Shown one piece after another: positions 7,615 to 18,131 of a stretch of DNA of 55,774 nt. The translations under genes and the position numbers were made by a program. How positions within the stretch are numbered: the first letter of the stretch is position 1; every line of letters starts with the position of its first letter. The notes beneath the pieces were generated by a model that saw only the letters and a list, made by a program, of their open reading frames with translations, was not told where the DNA came from and ran no database searches. The stretch is from Bacilli bacterium. GTDB lineage: Bacteria; Bacillota; Bacilli; Alicyclobacillales; SLC66. Location: the NCBI GenBank assembly GCA_013044175.1, contig JABEUY010000111.1, positions 1-55,774 of the forward strand, written 5' to 3'.

Positions 7615-9012
7615 TCTGATTTTATTCCTCGGCCATAGCCAAGGCCATCCTAACCCCAGTAAAATACAACTGTACAGCAGACTGATGTCCCACAATCCAT
7701 AGACATAAGGCCAAGTAAAAGGAACGAGATAAAACGAATAGAGCATGATGACGGAAAACGATTGATACACGATGATCACCGACAAAAGCAGTACATAGAC
7801 AAGGTGAATTCTTTTTTTGCTGTCTTTTATGCTGATTGGATGTTGATTGATAAAGTAGATCATGCCACTGATCATCGGTAACACGATAATCGTATGGGTA
7901 ATTTCAATGAGTGGAGATACCATCACCATGAGTAAACTTGCGATGATCATATCTTGCATTGGATGATGCGCTTTTTTCGCACTCATCCAGCTCAAGAGTA
8001 AACTTGAAAGCACGACAAGTCCATAAGCAACGACAACGATCGGTTGACGCATCGGATGTAGCTGTAATGATGGAAACCAGAGCAATATGCCAACGATGGA
8101 TAAATTATAAGGTGCTGCACCATTGCGTAAACTGCGATCGGTCATGGCATGAAAGTGTGTTAGGTAATAGAAAAAGGGCTGCCAACCGAGGAGAAATACG
8201 CCTAATAGACTTACGATAATGATCGTGATAAGCGCACTTAGTACAAAAGATTTTTGGCGGCGCAAGAGGAAATAGCCAATGATGATAAGTGGTGTTACTT
8301 TAAACATGGCAGCTAAAGCGATGACGACCCCTGCAAAACGCGGTTTGTTTTTGACGATCAGTAGGTAAAAGCCCCATGAAATAAGAAAGAGAATGAGCCA
8401 GTTAGTATTCGAAACGCTAAAATCCCAAAACAAGCCATAATATGACAAAGTAATGGTTAGTATAAGAAGTCGGATCAATTTCGATGGTTTCTGAAAAGTG
8501 GCAAGAAGTCCGAGCCAATATCCCGAAAAAAGAGTAGCTATAATGCCACAACCACTCCAAATAAATGCGGCTGTTTTAAAAGGAAATAATGAAAAAAAAC
8601 TCAAAATGATTGCGAATTGGGGGGGATATACGTATTGGTTATTTGAGATACTCACGTAATGCAAAGATTTCATCCAATGTGTTTGTTTCGGGATTGAGTA
8701 AAGATCAGCACCATGATGAAACAGGACTTGGTGAAACGCGTAATAAAAGAAGGCAAAGTCATAGCCAAAAAATGGTGCGGTTTTCAAGGAAGGGATCGCT
8801 TGTAAACCATGTTGCCATAAGGTTTTCATCGCTTCGATAAAATAAATTCCCACGACATCATATTGAGCAAGTGGGATTGATATTCCATTTCTTATAATTT
8901 CTGTGGAAGGAAATAGATTGACGATGATCTGTAAAAGACTATAAGCAGATAGAAGAATCAAAATAAGATAGGCAAAATATCTGACTAGATTTTTGATAAT
9001 ATGAACAGGCAC
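7606..9012 (-). CDS. Polytopic membrane glycosyltransferase, GT87/DUF2029-like
   Basis: Integral membrane protein of about 468 residues with ten or more hydrophobic segments. The sequence FFGYDFAFFYYAFHQ, the NQYVYPPQFAIILSFFSLFPF loop and the SNTNWLILFLISWGF and AAMFKVTPLIIIGYFLLRR segments match the DUF2029/GT87 family of polyprenol-phosphate-mannose-dependent mannosyltransferases. I prefer GTG at 9012 as the start because gaggag sits 7 bases upstream (9020-9025); an upstream extension to 9093 overlaps the divergent promoter region. The gene stands alone between convergent and divergent neighbours, so its substrate cannot be inferred; a lipid-linked sugar donor is expected from the family. 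Confidence 0.7.
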   Translation of the reverse strand: MPVHIIKNLVRYFAYLILILLSAYSLLQIIVNLFPSTEIIRNGISIPLAQYDVVGIYFIEAMKTLWQHGLQAIPSLKTAPFFGYDFAFFYYAFHQVLFHHGADLYSIPKQTHWMKSLHYVSISNNQYVYPPQFAIILSFFSLFPFKTAAFIWSGCGIIATLFSGYWLGLLATFQKPSKLIRLLILTITLSYYGLFWDFSVSNTNWLILFLISWGFYLLIVKNKPRFAGVVIALAAMFKVTPLIIIGYFLLRRQKSFVLSALITIIIVSLLGVFLLGWQPFFYYLTHFHAMTDRSLRNGAAPYNLSIVGILLWFPSLQLHPMRQPIVVVAYGLVVLSSLLLSWMSAKKAHHPMQDMIIASLLMVMVSPLIEITHTIIVLPMISGMIYFINQHPISIKDSKKRIHLVYVLLLSVIIVYQSFSVIMLYSFYLVPFTWPYVYGLWDISLLYSCILLGLGWPWLWPRNKIRGE

Positions 9013-9116
9013 GAAATCGCTCCTCATTGCCATGGCAAAATACCAGCAAACGTGATATAGGTAATTATACGGTTCACGTAACATGTGGAGCAAGGATAAA
9101 AGAGAGGGGAATTACC

Positions 9117-9461
9117 ATGTATATCGAGATAGCGAACCAAGAAGAGTGGCAAAATGAAAGTGAACGGTATCAGCAGACCTATTTGCTGTTTAAACATTCG
9201 ACGACTTGTCCAATCTCGGCAGGAGCGCATCATGTGATCGAATCCTTCGTTAAGCAATACCCAACTTTTCCTATCTTGATGGTTAAGGTGATTGAATCTC
9301 GACCGTTATCGTTACATCTTGCTGATCATTTTGCGATCGAGCATGCTTCACCGCAAGTGATTTTGGTGAAAAATGGCGAAGCCGTCTTTTCAACTTCGCA
9401 TAATCGCATAACCGGTGTCAACATCGAAGAAGCGATGCAACAGGCGAATCTTTCTGCTTAA
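9117..9461 (+). CDS. ytxJ: Bacillithiol-system redox protein YtxJ
   Basis: Thioredoxin-fold protein of 114 residues. The family signature FKHSTTCPISAGAH is present at about residues 25-38 with a single candidate active-site Cys31 before a Pro, as in YtxJ (DUF2847), a monothiol bacilliredoxin-like protein that removes bacillithiol from mixed disulfides. The later ASPQVILVKNGE segment contains the cis-Pro loop. ATG 9117 follows agagagggga. A single gene ended by a bidirectional terminator. It implies that the organism makes bacillithiol. Confidence 0.85.
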   Translation: MYIEIANQEEWQNESERYQQTYLLFKHSTTCPISAGAHHVIESFVKQYPTFPILMVKVIESRPLSLHLADHFAIEHASPQVILVKNGEAVFSTSHNRITGVNIEEAMQQANLSA

Positions 9462-9474
9462 TTTTATAAAAAAT

Positions 9475-9521
9475 GCAAGCTCGGAAGTAACCGATCGGTT
9501 ATTACCGGGCTTGCTTTTTTT
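9475..9521. terminator. Bidirectional intrinsic terminator
   Basis: A long, nearly perfect inverted repeat runs from GCAAGCtCGG (9475-9484) to CCGGGCTTGC (9505-9514), with an inner AGTAACCGATCGGTTATT arm pair, followed by TTTTTTT on the plus strand and preceded by an A-rich stretch (minus-strand T-tract). It serves ytxJ and the convergent M20 gene, whose stop codon lies at its edge. Confidence 0.85.
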
Positions 9522-10680
9522 ATTTTGCTAAAAATTGCAGGGCTACTTCACACATCAATTGAATGCCTTGTTCCAAAATCGCATCATCTGCGTTGAATTT
9601 AGGATGATGATGCGCGTATTCCGTTCCCATCCCCAAAAAGAAAAACGCCCCTGGCATTTTTTCTAAATAAAAAGCAAAATCCTCGCCACCCATCGAAGGC
9701 TGCGTTTGCCATGTTCGTTGTTCGCCAAAAAGTGCTGTTGCCGCATTTGTTGCGATAGTTGCCATCAAAGGGTCGTTTATCAAGGCTGGGTACCCTTTTG
9801 TCAAGGTGAATTCTGCGCGTGCACCATACGAACTTGCGATATGTTCGACCATCGTTTGCATTTGTTTCGGTAATCGTTCGCGCAGCACAGGATCGAGGGT
9901 TCGCAAAGTCCCAGCGAGGGTAGCGACTTCAGGAATGACATTCATCGCGGTACCAGCATGAATTTTGGTGACTGACAAGACAGCGGCATCTTCGGTTCGG
10001 ATTGTTCGGCTAATCAGGGTCTGAAGGGATTGAACGATCGTTGCGGCGACGATGATCGGATCGATCGTATCGTAAGGCATTGACGCATGGCCGCCTTTTC
10101 CGTGAAGCGTAATCGTAAAATCATCCGGAGAAGCCATCAATGCGCCTTCATGGGTTGCAAAAACACCAAAAGGGAGTGATTGCCATACATGAAGACCAAA
10201 AATCGCTTCCGCTTGTTCCAAGGCACCGCTTTCGAGAACACTGGGTGCGCCACCTGGTAATTGTTCTTCACTTGGTTGAAAGATCAGAATGATTTCACCG
10301 GCAAAGTCACGATGTTGACAAAATGTATTTGCGACACCGAGCAAGATGGCAGTATGCGCATCATGTCCGCAGGCATGACAGACGCCAGGGTTGATCGATG
10401 CGTATGGAACATCACTTTCGTCTGGCATCGGAAGCGCGTCGATATCGGCGCGTAAAGCAACGGTAGGGCCTTTGCGATCGCCAACTAGGGTTACCGTAAC
10501 ACCTGTTTTGGTAATTTTTCTAGGTTTTAAGCCAAGCGATTGCAAGTAGTCCATAATAAGTTGTTGGGTACGAAATTCCTGAAACGAGAGTTCGGGATGC
10601 TGATGGAGATCTTGACGGAGCGCAATGATTTCTTCACGTAATGTTGCTATATATGGATGTAATGCATCAGAGAATGCCAT
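9520..10680 (-). CDS. M20 family metallo-amidohydrolase (N-acyl amino acid / N-acetyldiaminopimelate deacetylase-like)
   Basis: Cytoplasmic di-metal amidohydrolase of 386 residues, the usual length for M20D (hippurate hydrolase, YkuR, AmhX group). Visible motifs: LHQHPELSFQE, LRADIDALPM, the metal-binding HACGHDAH (Cys104, His106), FQPSEE with the catalytic/ligand Glu pair, GLHVW, GKGGHAS in the lid domain, GGEDFAFY and the C-terminal HHPKFN ligand. It hydrolyses an N-acyl amide bond; the exact substrate cannot be told. It is not next to dapD or lysine genes, so the deacetylase of the DAP pathway is only one option. Single gene, ATG at 10680 with ggagc just upstream. Confidence 0.85.
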   Translation of the reverse strand: MAFSDALHPYIATLREEIIALRQDLHQHPELSFQEFRTQQLIMDYLQSLGLKPRKITKTGVTVTLVGDRKGPTVALRADIDALPMPDESDVPYASINPGVCHACGHDAHTAILLGVANTFCQHRDFAGEIILIFQPSEEQLPGGAPSVLESGALEQAEAIFGLHVWQSLPFGVFATHEGALMASPDDFTITLHGKGGHASMPYDTIDPIIVAATIVQSLQTLISRTIRTEDAAVLSVTKIHAGTAMNVIPEVATLAGTLRTLDPVLRERLPKQMQTMVEHIASSYGARAEFTLTKGYPALINDPLMATIATNAATALFGEQRTWQTQPSMGGEDFAFYLEKMPGAFFFLGMGTEYAHHHPKFNADDAILEQGIQLMCEVALQFLAK

Positions 10681-10806
10681 GATAATGCTCCTTCACGGAT
10701 AGGTTACTTCTTGTAAAATAGTATACCTTGAAAAAGGAATTTTGGGACAAGCGGTCATCGAAGCGAACAAGCACATATATATCAAGGGAATGAATCGTAA
10801 GGGGCG

Positions 10807-11184
10807 ATGACTATGCGTGTGTTTTTATCGATATTTTTAAAAGCTTGGACGCTCGGTTTCTCCATGGGTGCTTTGTGGTTAATCGGTTTGCACCATATTC
10901 CTGTCTATCCACTTGCATCCGTGTCAAGTTTGGTTCGTCATCAAGAATATATTATCGATGCAGGTGTTTTTGAAAGCGAACAAACGGCTCGATCGATGAT
11001 GTATTTATACGCGAAAGAAGGATTCTCGGCTCGATTAATGATGACTTCCTCATTTTCTTTTTTACCTCAACATCTTGGTAACTATCTTGTAATCCTTGGG
11101 ATTTTTCACCGACGCAATAGCATGGAGAATACTATCTTACAATTACGAAAATATGAACTTCCGTATTTCTCCTATCACCAGTAA
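10807..11184 (+). CDS. Single-pass membrane protein with SPOR-like domain
   Basis: 125 residues. One transmembrane helix at about residues 8-28 is followed by a short linker and a region shaped like a SPOR domain: YIIDAGVFESEQTARSMMYL, KEGFSARLM, YLVILGIFHRRNSMENTILQL, with the two-fold beta-alpha-beta pattern and the phi-G-x-F motif twice. SPOR domains bind denuded peptidoglycan at division sites. ATG 10807 or 10813, behind aagggg. Its place before radC-mreBCD-minCD fits a cell-envelope role. Assignment is by pattern only. Confidence 0.6.
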   Translation: MTMRVFLSIFLKAWTLGFSMGALWLIGLHHIPVYPLASVSSLVRHQEYIIDAGVFESEQTARSMMYLYAKEGFSARLMMTSSFSFLPQHLGNYLVILGIFHRRNSMENTILQLRKYELPYFSYHQ

Positions 11185-11310
11185 AACTTTTTGGCAAAAT
11201 CAAAGCGATTGTAAAAGATTTCTGCTATGGAAGTGGGCAATGAAATGGGCAGACGTTACACTGAAAGCAGTTGTGTTGAAAATGTTGGTATGAAAAACGG
11301 GGTGTTACGT

Positions 11311-13103
<1,793 letters not shown>

Positions 13104-13128
13104 GGTAGATAGAGGGAGAGGCTGACTT

Positions 13129-13989
13129 GTGGGTAAGTTTTTTTCTGGGGGACGATTGATCGCTTTGCTCGTCTTGATCGTTTTGCTGGTCATTTCGGCA
13201 GGGATCTCGCAACGTTCTCGAGCGATTGAGCAGTCGTTGCCTGGCCGCATTATCCGAGATGGTTTCTCGTTAATTAGTCGACCATTTTACGAACCTGCCT
13301 ATCAAATTTCTACTTTTTTTCATCGCATCAGCGATTTAATGACGCTGTATCAACAAAACGCACAACTTAAGGCGGTTGCGAATGAAAATGCAACACTAAA
13401 CGTAACCGTGAATGAACAACGACAACAAATTACTTCCTTAAAACAAATGCTCGCTTTTAAAGATGCTGAACCCAAGTTTGCTTTAATCGCTGCGCAAGTT
13501 ACTGGAAGAAGCCCATTATCATGGAATTCCGATATCGTGTTATCGGCAGGTTCAAGTTCTGGCATCGAGGCGAACATGCCTGTGCTCAATGATACCGGTG
13601 CATTGATCGGAAGAACAGTCAGTGTATCACCAGATAGCAGCACAGTATCGTTGTTGACTTCGACGAATTCGACAGACGGCGTGTCTTCCGATATTATCAC
13701 GCGATACAATGAATCTTTTGGTATCATCACAGGTTCAGGAACTTCAGATGGTTTGTTATCGATGCAATTTATCTCGCAACTGAGTGGTTCGGCAAAACCC
13801 GGGGACTGGGTGGTTACATCAGGGCTAAGTAGTATTTTTCCTAAAGGTTTACTGATTGGAAAGGTGCAGTCGTTTTCTTCCAATGGTTCTGGTATCACGC
13901 GTTCCGCTGTGGTTGTTCCTGCTGCCAATATGAATTATTTGAATAATGTTTTTGTGCTCATTCCAAAAAGAGGACAAGTACTATCATGA
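13129..13989 (+). CDS. mreC: Rod-shape-determining protein MreC
   Basis: Bitopic elongasome scaffold of 286 residues. One N-terminal transmembrane helix (about residues 8-25), a coiled coil (about 65-110: NAQLKAVANENATLNVTVNEQ) and the double beta-barrel core with SPLSWNSDIVLSAGSSSGIEANMPV and GDWVVTSGLSSIFPKGLLIG. GTG start behind gagggagagg. The stop overlaps the mreD start. Confidence 0.94.
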   Translation: MGKFFSGGRLIALLVLIVLLVISAGISQRSRAIEQSLPGRIIRDGFSLISRPFYEPAYQISTFFHRISDLMTLYQQNAQLKAVANENATLNVTVNEQRQQITSLKQMLAFKDAEPKFALIAAQVTGRSPLSWNSDIVLSAGSSSGIEANMPVLNDTGALIGRTVSVSPDSSTVSLLTSTNSTDGVSSDIITRYNESFGIITGSGTSDGLLSMQFISQLSGSAKPGDWVVTSGLSSIFPKGLLIGKVQSFSSNGSGITRSAVVVPAANMNYLNNVFVLIPKRGQVLS

Positions 13990-14501
13990 AAACATTCGCC
14001 CTTTTTTTGATCATGCTACTAAGTCTTGTGCTTGAATCGACACTTTTTCGACTTCCCGGTCTCACGATTTACGCGCCTAATCTCGTCATCATCGCTGTCG
14101 TTATGGCAGGTTTATTGCGCAGCCCTTCTCTCGCATTAGTTTTTGGTCTGTGTATCGGCTTTATTCAAGATATGAATTTTGGAACTTTTCTTGGTGAGAC
14201 AGCTTTCTCCTATGGTTTGATCGGCTATTTGACCGGGCTTGTGCGAAGTGTTTTTATTCGGGAAAGTATTATCCTTGGCGTACTCATGACGGGGATTGGT
14301 GTAGAGATATATTATTGGGTTACGTATCTTTTAGATGATTTGCTGGGTGAAGGGGTTATCCGTGTACAAGTGATGATAAAGTTATCGACAGATGCCACGA
14401 TTTCATCTATGATTTGTATGGTTGTACTTTATTTTATTTATCACCGTTTATTTGCCCGAAAACGTGTTTTTAGCTATAGTGATGAATCGATTAATGTTTG
14501 A
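13986..14501 (+). CDS. mreD: Rod-shape-determining protein MreD
   Basis: Small polytopic membrane protein of 171 residues with about five hydrophobic helices, the third Mre component. LESTLFRLPGLTIYAPNLVII at the N-terminus and the GFIQDMNFGTFLGE loop match MreD. ATGA overlap with mreC gives translational coupling. Confidence 0.92.
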   Translation: MKTFALFLIMLLSLVLESTLFRLPGLTIYAPNLVIIAVVMAGLLRSPSLALVFGLCIGFIQDMNFGTFLGETAFSYGLIGYLTGLVRSVFIRESIILGVLMTGIGVEIYYWVTYLLDDLLGEGVIRVQVMIKLSTDATISSMICMVVLYFIYHRLFARKRVFSYSDESINV

Positions 14502-14563
14502 CAATTTTTAAGTACGATAAAGTTATGGATGAATTCGTAATGGGATAGATCAGGAGGAGGAAT

Positions 14564-15238
14564 ATGGGAAGATCCGTAAGATCCATACAAAAAAATGTGT
14601 CTGAACTCGTCACAGTAAAAGGCATTCGCCATGGTCTTTTATTCGTATTATCTGATCAAGCAGATTTTGCAGAAGTTATCAAGGAACTCGGAAGGAAAAT
14701 TCCGACTTCACTTTCTAATCTCGAAGCAAAAGTAACCGTCTATTTCGATACGGGTGAACGTGAACTAGGAGACGATGCAAAACAAGCGATCTATGCCCTG
14801 TTCGAAGATCATAAAAACTTAACGATTGGTGGTTATGAAGGCTCGCCTTCTCCGCTCGTCGTAAAGGCCAAAGAACCTTACGTTTTTAAAGGTACGGTAC
14901 GTTCAGGCATGGTGATTGAACACGATGGGGATGTCGTGATACTTGGTGATGTCAATCCGGGTGCGCAAGTTATTGCTTCAGGGGATATCTATGTGATGGG
15001 GCATCTGCGAGGGTCAACGCATGCTGGTGCGACCGGTAACCATAAAGCTGTTATTGCTGCCTGTTATTTTTCACCGATTCAGATCAGGATTGCTCACGTA
15101 TTATCCCGTGGTCCGGATGTCAAAGCATCGGCGGCAGAAATGGAATTCGCTTATTTAAATGGCGAACAGATGGCGATTGAGCAACTGGCTTACCTAGGCC
15201 AACATCGGGCACATGTTGCATCTTTTGTACGATTATAA
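14564..15238 (+). CDS. minC: Septum site-determining protein MinC
   Basis: Inhibitor of FtsZ assembly away from midcell, 224 residues. The N-terminal FtsZ-inhibiting domain spans about residues 1-100; the C-terminal beta-helix domain has VRSGMVIEHDGDVVILGDVNPGA, IMASGDIYVMGHLRGSTHAG-type strands and the MinD-contacting turn. Strong gaggagg ribosome site before ATG 14564. Twelve bases before minD. Confidence 0.94.
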   Translation: MGRSVRSIQKNVSELVTVKGIRHGLLFVLSDQADFAEVIKELGRKIPTSLSNLEAKVTVYFDTGERELGDDAKQAIYALFEDHKNLTIGGYEGSPSPLVVKAKEPYVFKGTVRSGMVIEHDGDVVILGDVNPGAQVIASGDIYVMGHLRGSTHAGATGNHKAVIAACYFSPIQIRIAHVLSRGPDVKASAAEMEFAYLNGEQMAIEQLAYLGQHRAHVASFVRL

Positions 15239-15250
15239 GGAGGAAATTCG

Positions 15251-16048
15251 ATGGGAGAGGCAATCGTAGTTACCTCGGGCAAAGGGGGCGTTGGCAAAAC
15301 GACATCCTCAGCAAATATAGGGACAGCGCTTGCGTTGCTTGGGAAAAAAGTTTGCATGGTTGATACAGATATCGGATTGCGCAATCTTGATGTTGTCATG
15401 GGCTTAGAAAATCGAATTATTTTTGATGTCGTGGATGTCGCGACAGGGACATGCCGTCTTGAACAAGCGTTGATCAAAGATAAACGCTTTGAGACATTAT
15501 CTCTCTTGCCAGCTGCACAAACGAAGGATAAATTAGCGCTTAAAGAAGATGCGATGCATAAGATTATCGATCAACTTAAAGAGCAATTTGATTATGTTAT
15601 CATCGATTGTCCCGCAGGGATTGAACATGGATTTCGTGTCGCCATTACGGCGGCTGACAAAGCGATCGTGGTCACAACCCCAGAACAAGCGGCTGTTCGC
15701 GATGCGGATCGTGTGATCGGATTACTTGAACAGCAACAGATACCATCACCTAAGTTAATCGTCAATCGCATTCGTCCAACGATGGTCAAAAACGGTGATA
15801 TGCTCGATATCGATGATATTATCAGTATTTTATCTCTGGATTTGCTCGGCATCGTGCCGGATGATGAACATGTCATTCGTGCAGCGAATAAAGGGGAACC
15901 GACCGTGATGCGCCCCGATTCGCCAGCTTCGATGGGGTATCGCAACATCGCTCGGCGTATCATCGGTGACCCGGTGCCGCTGATGACACTGCAAGTTGAT
16001 GAAGGTGGATTTTTTCAAAAGATGAAAAAGTGGATGGGTCGACGTTGA
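15251..16048 (+). CDS. minD: Septum site-determining ATPase MinD
   Basis: Deviant Walker A ATPase (KGGVGKTT, about residues 11-18) of 265 residues that binds the membrane and recruits MinC. DTDIGLRNLDVVMGLENRI and the switch segment DCPAGIE are diagnostic. The amphipathic membrane-targeting helix is at the C-terminus (GGFFQKMKKWMGRR). Stands where Bacillus has minCD before the spoIVF pair. Confidence 0.97.
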   Translation: MGEAIVVTSGKGGVGKTTSSANIGTALALLGKKVCMVDTDIGLRNLDVVMGLENRIIFDVVDVATGTCRLEQALIKDKRFETLSLLPAAQTKDKLALKEDAMHKIIDQLKEQFDYVIIDCPAGIEHGFRVAITAADKAIVVTTPEQAAVRDADRVIGLLEQQQIPSPKLIVNRIRPTMVKNGDMLDIDDIISILSLDLLGIVPDDEHVIRAANKGEPTVMRPDSPASMGYRNIARRIIGDPVPLMTLQVDEGGFFQKMKKWMGRR

Positions 16049-16124
16049 TCGTTACATAGTCAAGCCTCTTCAAACATATGATGAATTATTGATGATTCAT
16101 CGTATTGAAGGGGTTTGTTGTTTC

Positions 16125-16973
16125 ATGCTAGGATTTCCTATGAGAATCAAGATGCATCCTTTATGGCTTATCATGGCAATTCTTGCTTTTTTACATGGCT
16201 ATCTGCTCGATTTTATCTTACTCTTTCTCGTTATCGTATTGCATGAAATCGGCCATGCTGTTGCTGCGCATTCTTATGGTTATGTGATTGCTGAAATCGA
16301 GATTTTCCCTTTCGGCGGTGTTGCCAAAATCGAAGGTCGTCGTGTCGGGTACTATGCGAGAGAAGAAACGGTCATCGCACTTGCTGGACCCTTTGTTAAT
16401 TTATTTCTGGGCGTAGTGGTTGCATTATTGCATGGTAGTGGATTTTTGCCCGACATGATGGCGGAACAACTTTTAACGATCAATGCAACCATTGGGGTAA
16501 TTAATTTGCTCCCTGCCTTACCACTGGATGGCGGAAGGATCGCAAGAGCTTATCTTGCGGATGAGATCGGCTTTGATCGCGCGACAAAGGCGGTGACAAC
16601 GATGTCATATCGCGTTGCGATTGCTGTGATGCTCATCGGCATTATTGCCTTTTTATTTGGTTATGCGGATGTTGGTCTTTTTTTACTTGGTGTATTTTTG
16701 CTGATCTCTACAATGCTGTATCAAAAAAAGAACAAGGTCGAGACGATGCGATTTTTGGATGAAAAGCGGAATCTTGCTCAAGCGATTTTACCTGTTAAGA
16801 CGATTGCCATCTCGGAAAATGCGACTTTACAGGAGGTAGCAAGTTATTTTTCACCTGATAATTATCATTTGATCTACATTCTAGAAAGCAAAAAAGTAAT
16901 TGCACAAGACATTATTCTCGATTATATTTTTACATCGAATGGCTGGCATCAACCCATAAAATCATTGCTTTAA
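16125..16973 (+). CDS. spoIVFB: Stage IV sporulation site-2 protease SpoIVFB (M50)
   Basis: Intramembrane zinc protease that in sporulation activates pro-sigma-K in the outer forespore membrane. About 282 residues from ATG 16125 (an alternative ATG is at 16089; neither ribosome site is strong). HEIGH (His40, Glu41, His44) lies in a membrane segment and LPLDGGR supplies the third ligand. About six hydrophobic helices are followed by a C-terminal cytoplasmic region of CBS-like length. It follows minD and precedes rplU as in Bacillus, but the usual partner gene spoIVFA is absent between minD and this gene. Confidence 0.88.
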   Translation: MLGFPMRIKMHPLWLIMAILAFLHGYLLDFILLFLVIVLHEIGHAVAAHSYGYVIAEIEIFPFGGVAKIEGRRVGYYAREETVIALAGPFVNLFLGVVVALLHGSGFLPDMMAEQLLTINATIGVINLLPALPLDGGRIARAYLADEIGFDRATKAVTTMSYRVAIAVMLIGIIAFLFGYADVGLFLLGVFLLISTMLYQKKNKVETMRFLDEKRNLAQAILPVKTIAISENATLQEVASYFSPDNYHLIYILESKKVIAQDIILDYIFTSNGWHQPIKSLL

Positions 16974-16984
16974 TTGCAGGCAAT

Positions 16985-17090
16985 GTGTTATTCTATGCTT
17001 TGTGACGCACCAAGGATGTGTCAACCGCATGAAGTCAGGTGGTAAATCGACGTTGTCGTACCTGCTCAGCGAGTCTTACCAGTATGGAGG
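16985..17090 (+). promoter_or_regulatory. Probable L21 leader (ribosomal protein autoregulatory RNA)
   Basis: The 124 bases between spoIVFB and rplU are structured. CAGGT (about 17036-17040) and ACCTG (about 17060-17064) enclose CGAC-gtt-GTCG, and TGACGCAC/GTGTCA flank an earlier loop. Firmicute rplU-prp-rpmA operons carry an L21 leader here. A possible start signal is TTGCTT (16965-16970) with TATTCT (16989-16994). No terminator is evident, so control would be translational. I matched position and structure, not a covariance model. Confidence 0.55.
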
Positions 17091-17097
17091 TGCGCGT

Positions 17098-17409
17098 ATG
17101 TACGCGATTGTTGAAAGTGGCGGCAAACAGTTAAAAGTTTCAGAAGGTAGCACCATTTATGTCGAGAAAATCGAAGCTGCTGTCGGTGATACAGTAACAC
17201 TCGATAAAGTTTTTCTTCTTGAAAAAGATGGCGAAGTGATGGTCGGTAGTCCTGTCGTTGCAGGTGCTTTTGTAAGAGCTACCGTCATTGAACACGGAAA
17301 AGACAAGAAGATCATCGTCTTCAAGTATAAATCCAAAAAGAATTATCGCAAAAAACAAGGTCATCGTCAGCCGTTTACGAAACTTAAAATCGAAGCTATT
17401 CAAGGATAA
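17098..17409 (+). CDS. rplU: 50S ribosomal protein L21
   Basis: 103 residues, full length. [17 protein letters not shown] at the N-terminus and the basic C-terminal signature [19 protein letters not shown] are diagnostic. ATG 17098 follows atggaggtg. First gene of rplU-prp-rpmA. Confidence 0.98.
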   Translation: MYAIVESGGKQLKVSEGSTIYVEKIEAAVGDTVTLDKVFLLEKDGEVMVGSPVVAGAFVRATVIEHGKDKKIIVFKYKSKKNYRKKQGHRQPFTKLKIEAIQG

Positions 17410-17414
17410 TTCTG

Positions 17415-17738
17415 ATGATTGAAGTGCTTGTCAAGACGACAGCCTTTCTAGGTCAACCGCATATTGCACAGATCACCATGCAAGGGCATGCGGGATCGGG
17501 TGAATACGGTAAAGATCTGGTTTGTGCAGCGGCGTCGGCTTTGGTCATTACTTTTGTTAATAGTGTTGAGATGCTGTGCGGGCGCGATATGTCACCTGAG
17601 GTTAGATCAGGGTATATCGACGTTATTCTTCGTGCAGAACAACGCGAACAGTTATTAGCAGAGAGTCTACTCGTTGGTTTAGAAGGTATGATGCGCGATC
17701 ATGGTGCTTATATCATGGTAAGGCGCATAGAAATTTGA
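17415..17738 (+). CDS. prp: Ribosomal-processing cysteine protease Prp
   Basis: Small cysteine protease of 107 residues (YsxB family) that removes the N-terminal extension of L27. Catalytic His25 and Cys38 lie in GHAGSGEYGKDLVCAAAS. Located between rplU and rpmA, five bases after rplU. Its substrate site is visible in the next gene. Confidence 0.95.
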   Translation: MIEVLVKTTAFLGQPHIAQITMQGHAGSGEYGKDLVCAAASALVITFVNSVEMLCGRDMSPEVRSGYIDVILRAEQREQLLAESLLVGLEGMMRDHGAYIMVRRIEI

Positions 17739-17758
17739 ATTTTAAGGAGGACATTTAG

Positions 17759-18067
17759 ATGTTGCGTTTTGAACTTCAACTTTTTGCTCATAAAAAAGGT
17801 GTGTCATCGACGCGTAACGGTCGCGACAGCCATGCACAACGTCTTGGCGTAAAGCGCAGTGACGGTCAAGTTGTCACCGGTGGTAGCATTCTCGTGCGCC
17901 AACGCGGTACGAAAATTCATCCTGGGTTTAATGTTGGTCGTGGTAGTGATGATACGCTTTTTGCAAAGATCGATGGCATCGTTCGCTTTGAACGTTTTGG
18001 CCATGATAAGAAACGCGTCAGTGTATATCCTGTGGCAGTCCCTGAGCCGGTAGCAACAAGCATCTAA
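17759..18067 (+). CDS. rpmA: 50S ribosomal protein L27 precursor with Prp-cleaved extension
   Basis: 102 residues. The mature protein begins [21 protein letters not shown], the part that reaches the peptidyl-transferase centre. It is preceded by MLRFELQLF, the nine-residue extension found in Firmicutes and cut by Prp after the LQLF-type motif. Strong aaggagg before the ATG. Confidence 0.97.
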   Translation: MLRFELQLFAHKKGVSSTRNGRDSHAQRLGVKRSDGQVVTGGSILVRQRGTKIHPGFNVGRGSDDTLFAKIDGIVRFERFGHDKKRVSVYPVAVPEPVATSI

Positions 18068-18083
18068 AGAATTAGCATGGTAA

Positions 18084-18116
18084 AAAACCCAGTTGCTCTG
18101 CGACTGGGTTTTTTTA
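18084..18116 (+). terminator. Intrinsic terminator after rpmA
   Basis: AAACCCAGTTGC pairs with GCGACTGGGTTT (one G-T pair) around a 3-base loop and runs into TTTTTTT. The T-tract abuts the gaggag ribosome site of obgE, so obgE transcription is either read-through or starts very close by. Confidence 0.88.
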
Positions 18117-18131
18117 ACGAGGAGAGATGGT

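Noticed and set aside
9027-9116. Longer N-terminus for YtxJ.
   Set aside because: It lacks a ribosome site, overlaps the divergent gene's control region and is not part of the family; ATG 9117 has a strong site.
13350-13928. 192-codon antisense frame opposite mreC.
   Set aside because: Shadow of a conserved gene in the opposite strand; no start signal.
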